From DATARH01 sp036268425 (GTDB taxonomy: Bacteria > Pseudomonadota > Alphaproteobacteria > ATCC43930 > CGMCC-115725), in NCBI GenBank assembly GCA_036268425.1, contig DATAUE010000175.1, positions 1 through 64,000 of the forward strand: a DNA stretch of 64,000 nucleotides. The letters run 5' to 3'. The notes beneath the pieces were generated by a model. That model saw only the letters and a program-made list of their open reading frames with translations. It was not told the origin of the DNA and made no database searches. Positions 51,211 to 59,762 of this stretch are shown in pieces (the first letter of the stretch is position 1; each line of letters opens with the position of its first letter). A program made the translations under genes and the position numbers.

Positions 51211-52452
51211 TCAGTTCAGTCGAGGGCCGGGGTCCATCCCGAGATAGACGCGGCCGCCGATTGGGTACCATTCCGGTGCGATGGTGACGGTCTGGCCAAC
51301 GACATGCAGATCGCGCCAGCATTCGGCGAGCCGGCTTTCGCGCTTGAACGACGTGCTGCCGCCATGTCGGTACACCAGATCCATCGCCTGCCGGGCGCTG
51401 TCGGCGGCATAGACCGACGCCAACCGGCAGCGTGCGCGCTGTTCACGCGTCGTATCGTTGCCGCCCTCGATCGTCTTCCACAATTCGGCGATCATCGCGC
51501 TGCGATAGCTGCGCCCGGCATTCAGCACCGCATCGGCCCGGCCAATCGAATCCTGCACCTGGGGGTTCTCGCTCAGCAGGCCGGGGCCGCGGCCGCGCGG
51601 GGTCTTGTCGACCGCCAGTTCGATCAGCGCGTTGATGCCGGCCCGCGCAATGCCACAAATGACGGCGCTGTGGTGCGGCCCGACCCAGCACTGTGTCGGC
51701 AGCGAGTAGGTCGTGCCCGGCCAGCGCTCCCACTGGTTGTCGAGCGGCACGCCGGCATGCACCATCGTCCGCCGCTCGGGCAGGAACACGTCCTTGACCG
51801 TCCAGTCGAAGCTGCCGGTGCCGCGCAGCCCGGCGACATCCCAGCTGCCGGGGACAAGCTCGGCTTCGGCGCGCGGGAAGATGCCGCGCCAGTACAGCGA
51901 GCGGCCGTCCGGCCGGCTGCGGGGCTTGCCGTCCTTGTCGAGGATCTGAAAGCTGCCGAGCATCCAGGCGCTTTCCTGGCAGCCGCTGCCAAAGCTCCAG
52001 CGGCCGCTGACGCGGTAGCCGCCATCGACCGGCACCGCCTGCCCGCCGCCTTGCACCGCGGTGCCGGCAATCACCGTCCCGGCGCCTTTCGCATAGATTT
52101 CCTGCACGCCGTCTTCCGGCAGTCCAAGCGTCACAAGCTGGCCGATGCCATTATTGGCGAGGTTCCAGCCGACCGACCCGGCGCCCTCGGCCAGCAGCTC
52201 GACAACGCGCGTGTAGGTCAGTGGGTCCGCCTGCAGGCCCCCCAGCGAACGCGGGATCACCAGGCGGTAAAAGCCGGCGGCGTGCATCTGCTCCACCAGG
52301 GCCGGCGGCAGGCGCTGCTCGCGCTCGATCTCGTCGCGATAGGTGCGCAGCACCGGGCGCAACGCCGCCGCCGCCTGTACGACGGGCTGTGCATCGATAT
52401 CGACCGGCAGGCGATCTGCCGGTAAGCGCGCCTCTTCGGCCATCGTATCCAT
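51211..52452 (-). CDS. Acyl-CoA-dehydrogenase-family flavoprotein
   Basis: 413 residues. Landmarks: LVEQMHAAGFYRLVIPRSLG, EGAGSVGWNLANNGIGQLVT, VSGRWSFGSGCQESAWMLGS, GLRGTGSFDWTVKDVFLPER, and near the end YRHGGSTSFKRESRLAECWR with DLHVVGQTVTIA. As with the flavoprotein at 39073, the catalytic Glu of acyl-CoA dehydrogenases is not evident and the pattern fits flavin-dependent hydroxylases or dibenzothiophene-desulfurisation-like enzymes. AGGAAAA lies 7 nt before ATG 52452. Convergent with trpS; substrate unknown. Confidence 0.82.
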   Translation of the reverse strand: MDTMAEEARLPADRLPVDIDAQPVVQAAAALRPVLRTYRDEIEREQRLPPALVEQMHAAGFYRLVIPRSLGGLQADPLTYTRVVELLAEGAGSVGWNLANNGIGQLVTLGLPEDGVQEIYAKGAGTVIAGTAVQGGGQAVPVDGGYRVSGRWSFGSGCQESAWMLGSFQILDKDGKPRSRPDGRSLYWRGIFPRAEAELVPGSWDVAGLRGTGSFDWTVKDVFLPERRTMVHAGVPLDNQWERWPGTTYSLPTQCWVGPHHSAVICGIARAGINALIELAVDKTPRGRGPGLLSENPQVQDSIGRADAVLNAGRSYRSAMIAELWKTIEGGNDTTREQRARCRLASVYAADSARQAMDLVYRHGGSTSFKRESRLAECWRDLHVVGQTVTIAPEWYPIGGRVYLGMDPGPRLN

Positions 52453-52635
52453 TGCTTTTTCCTATCGCTGTTCCGGTTGATCGAGCCGGGTATTGCTTGC
52501 TGCACGTCGCGTCTTCACCACGGGAGGGTATAGGATACGTAATTCGCCGCCAATCTGGCCGCTTTGTTTCTTCGCAGCAGCCGAGCGCCGACAGAGCGGC
52601 GGTCCCGCGTAAGAGGCGGCGCGTAAGGGGGGGCG

Positions 52636-54156
52636 GTGGCACGGATCGCAGTTGGCGGGTTTCAGCACGAGACCAACACATTCGCGCCGCAGCGCGCGAC
52701 CTGGGATGATTTTGCGCGCGCTGATGCGTGGCCGGGGTTTGTCCGTGGACCCGACCTGATCGAGGCGGTGCGCGGCTACAACATCCCGATCGCCGGTGCG
52801 GTCGAAGCATTGACCGGGCGCGGCCATGACTTGCTGCCGCTGTGCTGGTGCTCGGCGCCGCCCTCTTCCTATGTCGAACGCGAGGCGTATGAGCGGGTCG
52901 CCGGCGCGATGCTGGAAGACCTTGCGGCGCTGATGCCGGTCGACGGCGTCTATCTCGACCTGCACGGCGCGATGGTCGCCGAGCATTGCGAGGACGGCGA
53001 AGGCGAATTGCTGCGCCGTCTTCGCGCGCTGGTCGGCGAGACGATCCCGATCGTCACCAGCCTCGATTTCCATACCAACATGACGCCCGAAATGGTGCGG
53101 CATGCCAGTGCGATGGTCGGCTACCGCACCTATCCGCATATCGACATGGCGGCAACCGGGGCGCGTGCCGCCGAATTGCTCGACCGGCTCCTGCGCGAGC
53201 GCCGGCCGCTCTACAAGGCCTATCGGCAGATCGATTTCCTGATCCCGCTGGTCTGGCAATGCACGATGGCCGAGCCGACCGCCGGCATCTTTGCTCTGCT
53301 CGACGAGATCGAGCGCGGCGGAGCCTCGCATAATCAGGGCATCGTCAGCATCACGCATACGCCGGGGTTTCCGCCGGCCGATATCGCGCAATGCGGCCCG
53401 GCGCTGGTCGTTTACGGCCATGACCGCGAGGCGGCCGAGGCCGCCGCCGACCGGCTCGCCGCTGCAATCGGCGAACGCGAAGGCGAGTTTGCCGGCAAAC
53501 TCTACGACCCGGACGAGGCGGTCGGTGAAGCCTTGCGCCTTGCCCGCACGGCAACGAAGCCGGTGGTGCTCGCCGATATTCAGGACAATCCCGGCGGCGG
53601 CGGCACCTCCGACACGGTTGGCTTGTTGCGCGCCTTGATCGCTCAGCGTGCGGCGGGCGCGGTGATCGGCATGATCGTCGATCCCGACGCCGCGGCAGCG
53701 GCGGTTGCGGGTGGGGAGGGCGAGCGGCTCGAAATCGGGATCGGCGCCAAGGTGGGCTACGCAGGTGAGGTGCCGGTGCAGGCGGATTGGCGAATCGTCA
53801 GGCTGGGCAGCGGCGAATTCACCGGCAGCGGCACGATGTATGGCGGCGCCAAATTCCGGATCGGCCCGATGGCGCTGGTCACCGATGAGGCGAGTGGCGT
53901 CTCGGTGGTGCTGGCGGCAAAGCGCATCCAGGCGGCCGACCAGGAAATGTTCCGGCATGTCGGGGTCGAGCCGGCGCAGGTGCCGATCCTCGGCCTCAAA
54001 TCGACAGTGCACTTCCGCGCCGATTTCCAGCCGATCGCCGAAACCGTACTGGTCGTCCGCTCGCCCGGCGCGCGCATCTCCGATCCGCAGGAAATGCCCT
54101 ACCGGCACTTGCGTTCCAACATCCGCCTCAACCCGCTGGGGCCGGTACGTCGATAA
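52636..54156 (+). CDS. M81-family metallopeptidase (MlrC/microcystinase-like)
   Basis: 506 residues. Zinc-ligand segments: VGGFQHETNTFAPQRATWDD at the N-terminus, GVYLDLHGAMVAEHCEDGEG, and IVTSLDFHTNMTPEMV. The second half is the MlrC C-terminal domain (VLADIQDNPGGGGTSDTVGL, SGTMYGGAKFRIGPMALVTD). MlrC completes microcystin degradation in sphingomonads, but the family is widespread and most members have unknown peptide or amide substrates. GTG 52636 is preceded by a G-rich SD. No mlrA or mlrB is nearby, so microcystin degradation is not implied. Confidence 0.88.
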   Translation: MARIAVGGFQHETNTFAPQRATWDDFARADAWPGFVRGPDLIEAVRGYNIPIAGAVEALTGRGHDLLPLCWCSAPPSSYVEREAYERVAGAMLEDLAALMPVDGVYLDLHGAMVAEHCEDGEGELLRRLRALVGETIPIVTSLDFHTNMTPEMVRHASAMVGYRTYPHIDMAATGARAAELLDRLLRERRPLYKAYRQIDFLIPLVWQCTMAEPTAGIFALLDEIERGGASHNQGIVSITHTPGFPPADIAQCGPALVVYGHDREAAEAAADRLAAAIGEREGEFAGKLYDPDEAVGEALRLARTATKPVVLADIQDNPGGGGTSDTVGLLRALIAQRAAGAVIGMIVDPDAAAAAVAGGEGERLEIGIGAKVGYAGEVPVQADWRIVRLGSGEFTGSGTMYGGAKFRIGPMALVTDEASGVSVVLAAKRIQAADQEMFRHVGVEPAQVPILGLKSTVHFRADFQPIAETVLVVRSPGARISDPQEMPYRHLRSNIRLNPLGPVRR

Positions 54157-54171
54157 CCGGTACGTCAATAA

Positions 54172-54978
54172 TCAGCCGGTCGGAAAGCGGCGGTACAGAA
54201 AATCGGCGACGTCGGAGGCGCAGCGATCGGGAACCGCGTCGCAGATATTGTGCGGCATCCCGTCATAGGTCTTGAACTCGACATCGGCCAAGCGGCGGAA
54301 CGGGTCGTAATTGGCGACGGTGCCGACTGTTTCGGCGCCGGGGATTACCACCAATGTCGGGCACCGGATGCGCTCGACCTCGCCGCTCCAATCATAACTC
54401 GCCATCAGCAGCACGAACTTGCCGATGAATTCCGGATCGTTTTGTGCGGCTTCGTCGAGAAACCATTCGACATGCGCGGGATCGGCGTCGGCCGGTAAGC
54501 GGTCGCGGATCGTGTCGGCGAGAAAGCCGCGGATGCCTTTTTCCTGTATGCGCGGGATCCAGCTCGGCGCCTGGCTGTTTTTCAGCCCCGGCGTCGAGCC
54601 GAAAAGGCACAGGCTGCGCACCCGATCGGGTCGGCTCATCGCCAGTTGCTGACCGAGATAGCCGCCCGCCGAATTGCCAACGATGTGCGCCGAACCGCAA
54701 CCGAGATGGTCGAGCAGTTCGGCGACATCGCTCACCAACCGGTCGAGCGTCAACGGCCTGTCGGGCGCCGGAATTTGCGACGCACCGTGGCCGCGCAGAT
54801 CGAGCGCCACGACGCGATGGTTGCCGGCGAGATGAGGCACCCAGCCGATATAACGCCGGGCGCTGCCCATCGCCGCGTGCAACAGCACAACTGAAGGTGG
54901 CGCACCCCACGGGGCGGTGAAATCGGCGACGTGGTAGGCGAGCGAGACCCCGTCGCTCGTGCGGAAACGCTCCATCAT
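54172..54978 (-). CDS. Alpha/beta hydrolase
   Basis: 268 residues. VVLLHAAMGSARRYIGWVPH forms the oxyanion region, HIVGNSAGGYLGQQLAM the nucleophile elbow (Ser in GNSAGG), LVVIPGAETVGTV the acid region, and YDGMPHNICDAVPD the catalytic His. No signal peptide. The start ATG 54978 overlaps the TGA of the upstream MetX-like gene by one nucleotide (TGATG), so it is translationally coupled to it. Relatives include 3-oxoadipate enol-lactonase and esterases; substrate unknown. Confidence 0.85.
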   Translation of the reverse strand: MMERFRTSDGVSLAYHVADFTAPWGAPPSVVLLHAAMGSARRYIGWVPHLAGNHRVVALDLRGHGASQIPAPDRPLTLDRLVSDVAELLDHLGCGSAHIVGNSAGGYLGQQLAMSRPDRVRSLCLFGSTPGLKNSQAPSWIPRIQEKGIRGFLADTIRDRLPADADPAHVEWFLDEAAQNDPEFIGKFVLLMASYDWSGEVERIRCPTLVVIPGAETVGTVANYDPFRRLADVEFKTYDGMPHNICDAVPDRCASDVADFLYRRFPTG

Positions 54979-56075
54979 CAGTTCGCCGCCTGTTTTGCCG
55001 GACCGAGCGTCTGCATAAACGCGATCAGATAGGGCTTCCACACCGCCGCGTAATAATGCGTGAAATGCCCGTGGGTTTCCTTGCTGTACGGGGTCAGAAC
55101 GTATTTGCCGTTCTTGATCTTCTGCATCGCGCGTTCGACCGTGCCGAGATCGGGGGGATCAGCGAAATCCTCGGCATTGTTGACCAGCAATACCTTGGCT
55201 TTGATCTTGGGCAGATCGGCTTCGGGGCTGTAATCCTCGATCGACTCGATTTCCCATAACGTGTTGTTGGCGTCGCCTTTCTCGGCGGCCGCCAGGCGTT
55301 TGTCGTAGAGCGCTTTTGCGGCGTCGCGCGTCGGCGCCATTTCCTGAATGCGCACCGGGCTTTCGGTCATAAACGCGCCGGCGGCACTGTAGACGTAATG
55401 GCGCGGGTTCTTTGTATAGTCGCCATTGTTCCAGTCAGGGTCGTGGCGGATCGCTTCGGCCGCGCCGTGGCGCAGCATGTAGTTGCGGCCGCTGATCTCG
55501 ACCGGCTGGCACGACAGCCCGACCGTGCCGTCCATCAGGTCGGGATACATCTCGGCCCACATGAATTGCTGCATGCAGCCAAGCGAACTGCCGATCACCA
55601 ACCGCAGATGCGTCACCTTGAGACCGTCGGTGAGCAGCCGATGCTCGGTATCGATCATGTCGTGGTAGCGGTAATGCGGAAAATGACCTTTCAGCCCATC
55701 CGACGGCTTGCTCGACCCGCCGCGCCCCAGCGCGTCCGGCATGATGATAAAATACTGCGCGGTGTCGAGCGGCTGTCCCGGTTTGAACAATTCATCAGCG
55801 AGCGTCGGCCGCAGCCAGTTGGCGCCGGTGCCGGTGTTGCCCTGCAATAACAGCACGCCGTTGATGATTTCGCCGGCCGTGTTCTTTTTGGCGGTGCCGA
55901 GCGTGCGGTAATGCAATTTCAGTTCAGGCAGTGTTTCGCCGCTGGTGAATTTATAATCCTTGATCGTGTAGTCGCCTTCAGCGTAATTCGGCCAATTCGT
56001 GCTCACATCAGCCGCGAACGCGGGTGTGGCAATACTGACAATGGCGGCGAATAATAATGTGCGGACCAGCACCAC
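54978..56075 (-). CDS. Secreted MetX-like alpha/beta hydrolase
   Basis: 365 residues. Residues 1-22 form a signal peptide (TLLFAAIVSIATPAFAAD). The mature part follows the homoserine O-acetyltransferase (MetX) pattern: TSGETLPELKLHYRTLGTA, NGVLLLQGNTGTGANW, then LVIGSSLGCMQQFMWAEMYP with the nucleophile Ser, and GHFTHYYAAVWKPYL with the catalytic His. A periplasmic location and the NTGTG loop in place of the MetX 'GSSHA' argue against methionine synthesis. GTG start with GGGAGG upstream. Tandem paralogue of the gene at 56204. Confidence 0.85.
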   Translation of the reverse strand: MVLVRTLLFAAIVSIATPAFAADVSTNWPNYAEGDYTIKDYKFTSGETLPELKLHYRTLGTAKKNTAGEIINGVLLLQGNTGTGANWLRPTLADELFKPGQPLDTAQYFIIMPDALGRGGSSKPSDGLKGHFPHYRYHDMIDTEHRLLTDGLKVTHLRLVIGSSLGCMQQFMWAEMYPDLMDGTVGLSCQPVEISGRNYMLRHGAAEAIRHDPDWNNGDYTKNPRHYVYSAAGAFMTESPVRIQEMAPTRDAAKALYDKRLAAAEKGDANNTLWEIESIEDYSPEADLPKIKAKVLLVNNAEDFADPPDLGTVERAMQKIKNGKYVLTPYSKETHGHFTHYYAAVWKPYLIAFMQTLGPAKQAAN

Positions 56076-56096
56076 GACAGTCCCTCCCGGTTGTCT

Positions 56097-56111
56097 TGGC
56101 GCGAAGCGCCA
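56097..56111. other. Small perfect hairpin upstream of secreted MetX-like gene
   Basis: TGGCGC (56097-56102) and GCGCCA (56106-56111) with a GAA loop lie about 22 nt upstream of the GTG start at 56075, before its SD. It would form a leader hairpin in the mRNA; significance unknown. Confidence 0.4.
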
Positions 56112-56177
56112 TTTAGTTACAATGAGGCAGTGAGAGGTATTGTCCTGTCAAATCTCACCGTCTCACTGTCTCTTTGG

Positions 56178-56203
56178 TAAAATTCTTGCGGCTTCGCCGC
56201 GAG
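56178..56203 (-). terminator. Intrinsic terminator after the MetX-like gene at 56204
   Basis: On the minus strand the stem CTCGCGGC / GCCGCAAG (one G-U pair) with a GAA loop begins right after the TAA stop and is followed by AATTTTACC. Stem plus T-run fits an intrinsic terminator separating the two tandem MetX-like genes into different transcripts. Confidence 0.65.
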
Positions 56204-57244
56204 TTACTCTGCCGCGGCGGCCTGCGCCGAGCCGAGGGTGGCCAAAAACTCGATCAGATACGGCTTCCACAATTTCGCGTAGAAATGGCTGAAATGCCCG
56301 TGTGTGTCCGGCCCCGCCGGGATCAGGACGTAGCGGCCATTTTTGACCCGCTGCATCGCTCGCTCGACAGTGCCGAGTTCCGGCGGGTTGGCGTGGTCTT
56401 CGGCGTCGTTGATCAGCAGCACCTTGGCCTTGATCTTGTCGAGATCGGGTTCCGGGTTGTAGTCCTGGATCGCCTCGATCGCCCAGAGCTGGTTGTTGGC
56501 GTCGCCCTTGGCGGCATCGGCCAGCCGCCTTTCGTAAAGCGCGTTGGCGGCGGCGAGGCTCGGCGCCGTCTCCTGGATGCGGGTTGGGCTTTCGGTGCCG
56601 AAATTGCCGGCTGCCGCGTAGATGTAGTGGCGTGGGTTCTTGTCGTAGAACCCGCCGTTCCAGTCCGGGTCGTGGCGGATAGCCTCGGCCTGAGCGCGCC
56701 TTCCGAGCCAGTTGCGGCCGCTGATTTCGACCGGCTGGCACGAGATCGGCACCACCCCGTCCATCAGATCGGGGTAAGCCTCGGCCCACATCCACGCGTG
56801 CATGCCGCCCATAGAACTGCCGATCACCAGCCGCAAATGCCCGACCCCCAACCCCTCGGTGATCAGCTGATGGCCGCTAGCGACCATGTCGCGATAGCGA
56901 TATCTCGGGAAATTGCCTTTAAGCCCGTCCGATGGCTTGCTCGACCCGCCGCGCCCGATTGCGTCCTGCATGATGATGAAATACTGCCGCGCGTCGAGCG
57001 GCTGCCCCGGCCCGTACAATTCGTCGGCAAGGCTTGGCCGCAGCCAGTTCTCGCCGGTGCCGGTATTGCCCTGCAGCAGCAATACGCCGTTGATGATCTT
57101 CCCGGCGGCGTCGCGCTGCGGCACCCCCATCGTGCGGTAATGCAGCCGCAACTCGGGGAGCGTCTCACCGCTGGCAAAGATGTAATCCCGGAGGATGAAA
57201 TCAGCCTCGTGGTAGTTTGGCCAGTTTCTGGCGTCGTCGGTCAT
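56204..57244 (-). CDS. Cytosolic MetX-like alpha/beta hydrolase (paralogue of 54978)
   Basis: 346 residues, closely similar along its length to the secreted neighbour (shared SGETLPEL, INGVLLLQGNTGTG, GRGGSSKPSDGLKG, SCQPVEISGRN, TESP.RIQE) but without a signal peptide. Nucleophile elbow LVIGSSMGGMHAWMWAEAYP; catalytic His in DTHGHFSHFYAKLW. ATG 57244 has GGGAGG 7 nt upstream; TTG 57250 is too close. Probably a tandem duplication followed by gain or loss of export. Substrate unknown. Confidence 0.85.
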   Translation of the reverse strand: MTDDARNWPNYHEADFILRDYIFASGETLPELRLHYRTMGVPQRDAAGKIINGVLLLQGNTGTGENWLRPSLADELYGPGQPLDARQYFIIMQDAIGRGGSSKPSDGLKGNFPRYRYRDMVASGHQLITEGLGVGHLRLVIGSSMGGMHAWMWAEAYPDLMDGVVPISCQPVEISGRNWLGRRAQAEAIRHDPDWNGGFYDKNPRHYIYAAAGNFGTESPTRIQETAPSLAAANALYERRLADAAKGDANNQLWAIEAIQDYNPEPDLDKIKAKVLLINDAEDHANPPELGTVERAMQRVKNGRYVLIPAGPDTHGHFSHFYAKLWKPYLIEFLATLGSAQAAAAE

Positions 57245-57364
57245 CGGCAACCTCCCTCGTCAGCGTTGGCGCCAGCATAGTGAGGGCCGAGCAGCCCGGA
57301 AACCTCGCTCGGCACCGGGGCGTCAGGTAAATTTATGACACTTACGGCATCGGGAGCATCCCTT

Positions 57365-58120
57365 ATGCGCTTGATCGGGCGTCTCGGATTTTTTGTCGCT
57401 GTCGTCCTGGCTGCTGCTGCTGTAGCGATCCCGGCGGGAGCAGAGGCCACTCTGCGTTGCGGACCGTTCACCAGCGATGTGCTGGCAGCGCCAGAGCCGC
57501 GCGAAGCTCCCGCGATGGTCCGGCGGTTCGAGAACCTCTCGGTCGCCGTGAAAACCCAGCCGTATCGCGTGTTGTTTTTCGGTGATTCGATCACCCAGAG
57601 GTTCGATCCTCAAATCTGGCAGTCGGATATGGCGCCGCGCGGCGTGTTCAACGCCGGCATCAATGGCGACCGCACCGAAAATCTGCTGTGGCGGTTGCAG
57701 CACGGCAATCTCGATGGGCATCCGCCCGAAGCCGTGGTGATGCTGATCGGCACCAACGACCTGACAAATGGCGGCGCCGGACGGCCGCCGGAAGTCGCAG
57801 CTGAAGGCATCCGCGCCAATCTTCTGTACCTGCGGCAGCGCCTGCCGAACGTGCCCGTCCTGCTGCTGGGGCTGTGGCCGCGCGCCGCGTCGCCAGATGC
57901 CCGCATGCGCCGGGCGGTGGAGGCGGTCAATCGCCTGATCAAGACGTGCGGTGACGGCCATATGGTGGTTTATGCCGATATCGGCGGCGCACTGCTCGAC
58001 CCGGACGGCCGCCTGTCTCAGGCGATCTCGCCTGACCTGCTGCATTTCACCCATAAGGGCTACGCACGCCTCGCGCCACGGCTCGATGCGCTGATCGACA
58101 AGACGCTCGCCGGCCGCTGA
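57365..58120 (+). CDS. Secreted SGNH/GDSL-family hydrolase
   Basis: 251 residues with a signal peptide (residues 1-26, FFVAVVLAAAAVAIPAGAEA). SGNH blocks: I in VLFFGDSITQRFDPQ (Ser nucleophile), II in FNAGINGDRTENLLWRL (Gly), III in VVMLIGTNDLTNGGAG (Asn), V in LLHFTHKGYARLAPRL (Asp/His). Such enzymes remove acetyl or acyl groups from lipids, carbohydrates or peptidoglycan. ATG 57365 gives a clean signal peptide; ATG 57335 would add ten residues and is possible. Confidence 0.86.
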   Translation: MRLIGRLGFFVAVVLAAAAVAIPAGAEATLRCGPFTSDVLAAPEPREAPAMVRRFENLSVAVKTQPYRVLFFGDSITQRFDPQIWQSDMAPRGVFNAGINGDRTENLLWRLQHGNLDGHPPEAVVMLIGTNDLTNGGAGRPPEVAAEGIRANLLYLRQRLPNVPVLLLGLWPRAASPDARMRRAVEAVNRLIKTCGDGHMVVYADIGGALLDPDGRLSQAISPDLLHFTHKGYARLAPRLDALIDKTLAGR

Positions 58121-58250
58121 ATGATGCGACGGAACTTGGTGCGACCGCGGGTCCGGTTGCGTCGGAACGGGGAGCGATTATATCCCGGGCCTGTGCCGCC
58201 TCGTCGCTGATGGCCGAAGGCAGCCGGAATCCAGCGATAGAGGCACGCTC

Positions 58251-59426
58251 ATGGCGCACGGCATGCATTTTTTCATGAATCCGGGGCCGACCAACATCCC
58301 GGACCGCATTTTGCGGGCGATGGACCGCGGCACGATCGATTTCAATAGCGCGCAGTTCCGTGCGATCGCCGAAGAATGTTTTGCCGGCCTCAAAGGCATT
58401 TTCAAGACCGAGGAAACGATCCTCGCCTATGCCGCGACCGGGCACGGCGCGTGGGAGGCAGCGCTCGTCAACCTGTTCTCGCCCGGTGACAAGGTGCTGG
58501 TGGTCGAAAGCGGGTTTTTCTCGCTGAATTGGGGCATGCGCGGCGAAGCCTTCGGCCTCGAAGTGGAAACCCTGCCGAACGACTGGCGCCGCCCGGCCGA
58601 TTCGGCGCGGCTCGAAGCCCGGTTGCGCGACGATCGCGATCACAAAATCAAGGCCGTGCTGCTGGTGCATTGCGAAACCTCGACCGGGGTTGCGAACCCT
58701 GTCGCCGCGCTGCGCCGGGCGATCGACGCAGCGCGGCACCCGGCATTGTTTCTCGTCGACACGATTTCCTCGTTGGCGTCGATCGATTTCGAGATGGACG
58801 AATGGGGGGTTGATGTCGTCGTTGCAGGGTCGCAGAAAGGGCTGATGCTGCCGACCGGCATGGCGTTCACGGCGGTCAGCGGCAAGGCGCTGGCGGCCTC
58901 GGCCGAAGCCAGGTTGCCGCGGGTTTATTGGGATTGGCGCCGGCTGCTCGGCGAGGGGTCGCAGGCCTATTGGAACGGCACCGCGCCGGTGCACTTCTTT
59001 TACGGGCTGCAGGAAGCCTTGCACATGCTGGAGGAGGAAGGGCTCGACAATGTCTTCGCCCGCCACCATCGGCTGGCCGAGGCGACGCGCCTAGCAGTGC
59101 GGGCGTGGCGGCAGAATGACGGGCCGGAAGTCTATGCGAGCGAACCCGGTGCGCAATCCGACACCGTCACCGCCGTTTTGCTGCCCGAAGGGTACGACGC
59201 CGACAAATTGCGCCAGATCGCACTCGACAAGTTCAACCTGTCGCTCGGCGGCGGCCTCGACCGGCTGAAGGGGCGTGCCTTCCGCATCGGCCATCTCGGC
59301 GATCTGAACGAGCCGATGCTGCTGGGCACGATCGCGACGGTCGAAATGGTGCTCGACCTGGCCGGCGTGCCGCACGGCAAAGGCGGCGTACAGGCGGCGA
59401 TGGATTACCTTGCCCGCGAAGCCTGA
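58251..59426 (+). CDS. Class V aminotransferase (serine/alanine--glyoxylate type)
   Basis: 391 residues. Opening FFMNPGPTNIPDRILRAMDR, then LAYAATGHGAWEAALVNLFS, HCETSTGVANPVAALRRAID, LFLVDTISSLASIDFEMDEW and the PLP-lysine segment VVAGSQKGLMLPTGMAFTAV. The AGXT/SgaA-like class converts serine or alanine plus glyoxylate to hydroxypyruvate or pyruvate plus glycine in the serine cycle and photorespiration-like routes. GAGG precedes ATG 58251. Specificity for serine versus alanine is not resolved. Confidence 0.9.
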   Translation: MAHGMHFFMNPGPTNIPDRILRAMDRGTIDFNSAQFRAIAEECFAGLKGIFKTEETILAYAATGHGAWEAALVNLFSPGDKVLVVESGFFSLNWGMRGEAFGLEVETLPNDWRRPADSARLEARLRDDRDHKIKAVLLVHCETSTGVANPVAALRRAIDAARHPALFLVDTISSLASIDFEMDEWGVDVVVAGSQKGLMLPTGMAFTAVSGKALAASAEARLPRVYWDWRRLLGEGSQAYWNGTAPVHFFYGLQEALHMLEEEGLDNVFARHHRLAEATRLAVRAWRQNDGPEVYASEPGAQSDTVTAVLLPEGYDADKLRQIALDKFNLSLGGGLDRLKGRAFRIGHLGDLNEPMLLGTIATVEMVLDLAGVPHGKGGVQAAMDYLAREA

Positions 59427-59449
59427 GGCCGCCCACCAGCGGGCATTTC

Positions 59450-59478
59450 TTGCAGCGGCGCCGCGGCGCCGCTATATA
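59450..59478 (+). promoter_or_regulatory. rpmE promoter with palindrome in the spacer
   Basis: TTGCAG (59450-59455) and TATATA (59473-59478) are 17 nt apart, a near-ideal promoter 39 nt before rpmE. Overlapping it, 59454-59473 is a perfect 20-bp palindrome (half-site AGCGGCGCCG) filling the spacer. A protein bound there would compete with RNA polymerase; alternatively the hairpin ends the upstream aminotransferase transcript. Confidence 0.55.
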
Positions 59479-59516
59479 GACGGCCGCACCATGCGGCGTA
59501 CACCAGGATTCGAGCG

Positions 59517-59744
59517 ATGAAGAAAGAGATTCACCCGGATTATCACGAGATTACCGTCGTGATGACCGACGGCAGCACCTATCAGACCCGCTCGACATAT
59601 GGCAAGGCAGGCGACACGCTGCGGCTTGAAATCGACCCGAAATCGCATCCGGCCTGGACCGGCGGGCAGCAGCGCCTGCTCGACACGGGTGGCCAGCTCG
59701 CCCGCTTCAACCGCCGTTTCGGAGGCTTTGGCCGCAAGCAATAG
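59517..59744 (+). CDS. rpmE: 50S ribosomal protein L31
   Basis: 75 residues: MKKEIHPDYHEITVVMTDGS, TYQTRSTYGK, then SHPAWTGGQQRLLDTGGQLA and RFNRRFGGF. This is type A L31 of the cysteine-free (C-) form; the CxxC zinc ligands of the E. coli protein are replaced. It sits on the large subunit bridging to 30S. It is a single gene with its own candidate promoter. Confidence 0.96.
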   Translation: MKKEIHPDYHEITVVMTDGSTYQTRSTYGKAGDTLRLEIDPKSHPAWTGGQQRLLDTGGQLARFNRRFGGFGRKQ

Positions 59745-59762
59745 GTGCCGTCGCGTCGGAGC

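Noticed and set aside
52636..54156. Microcystin degradation locus
   Set aside because: Only an MlrC-like peptidase is present; mlrA, mlrB and mlrD are absent and the family is broad.
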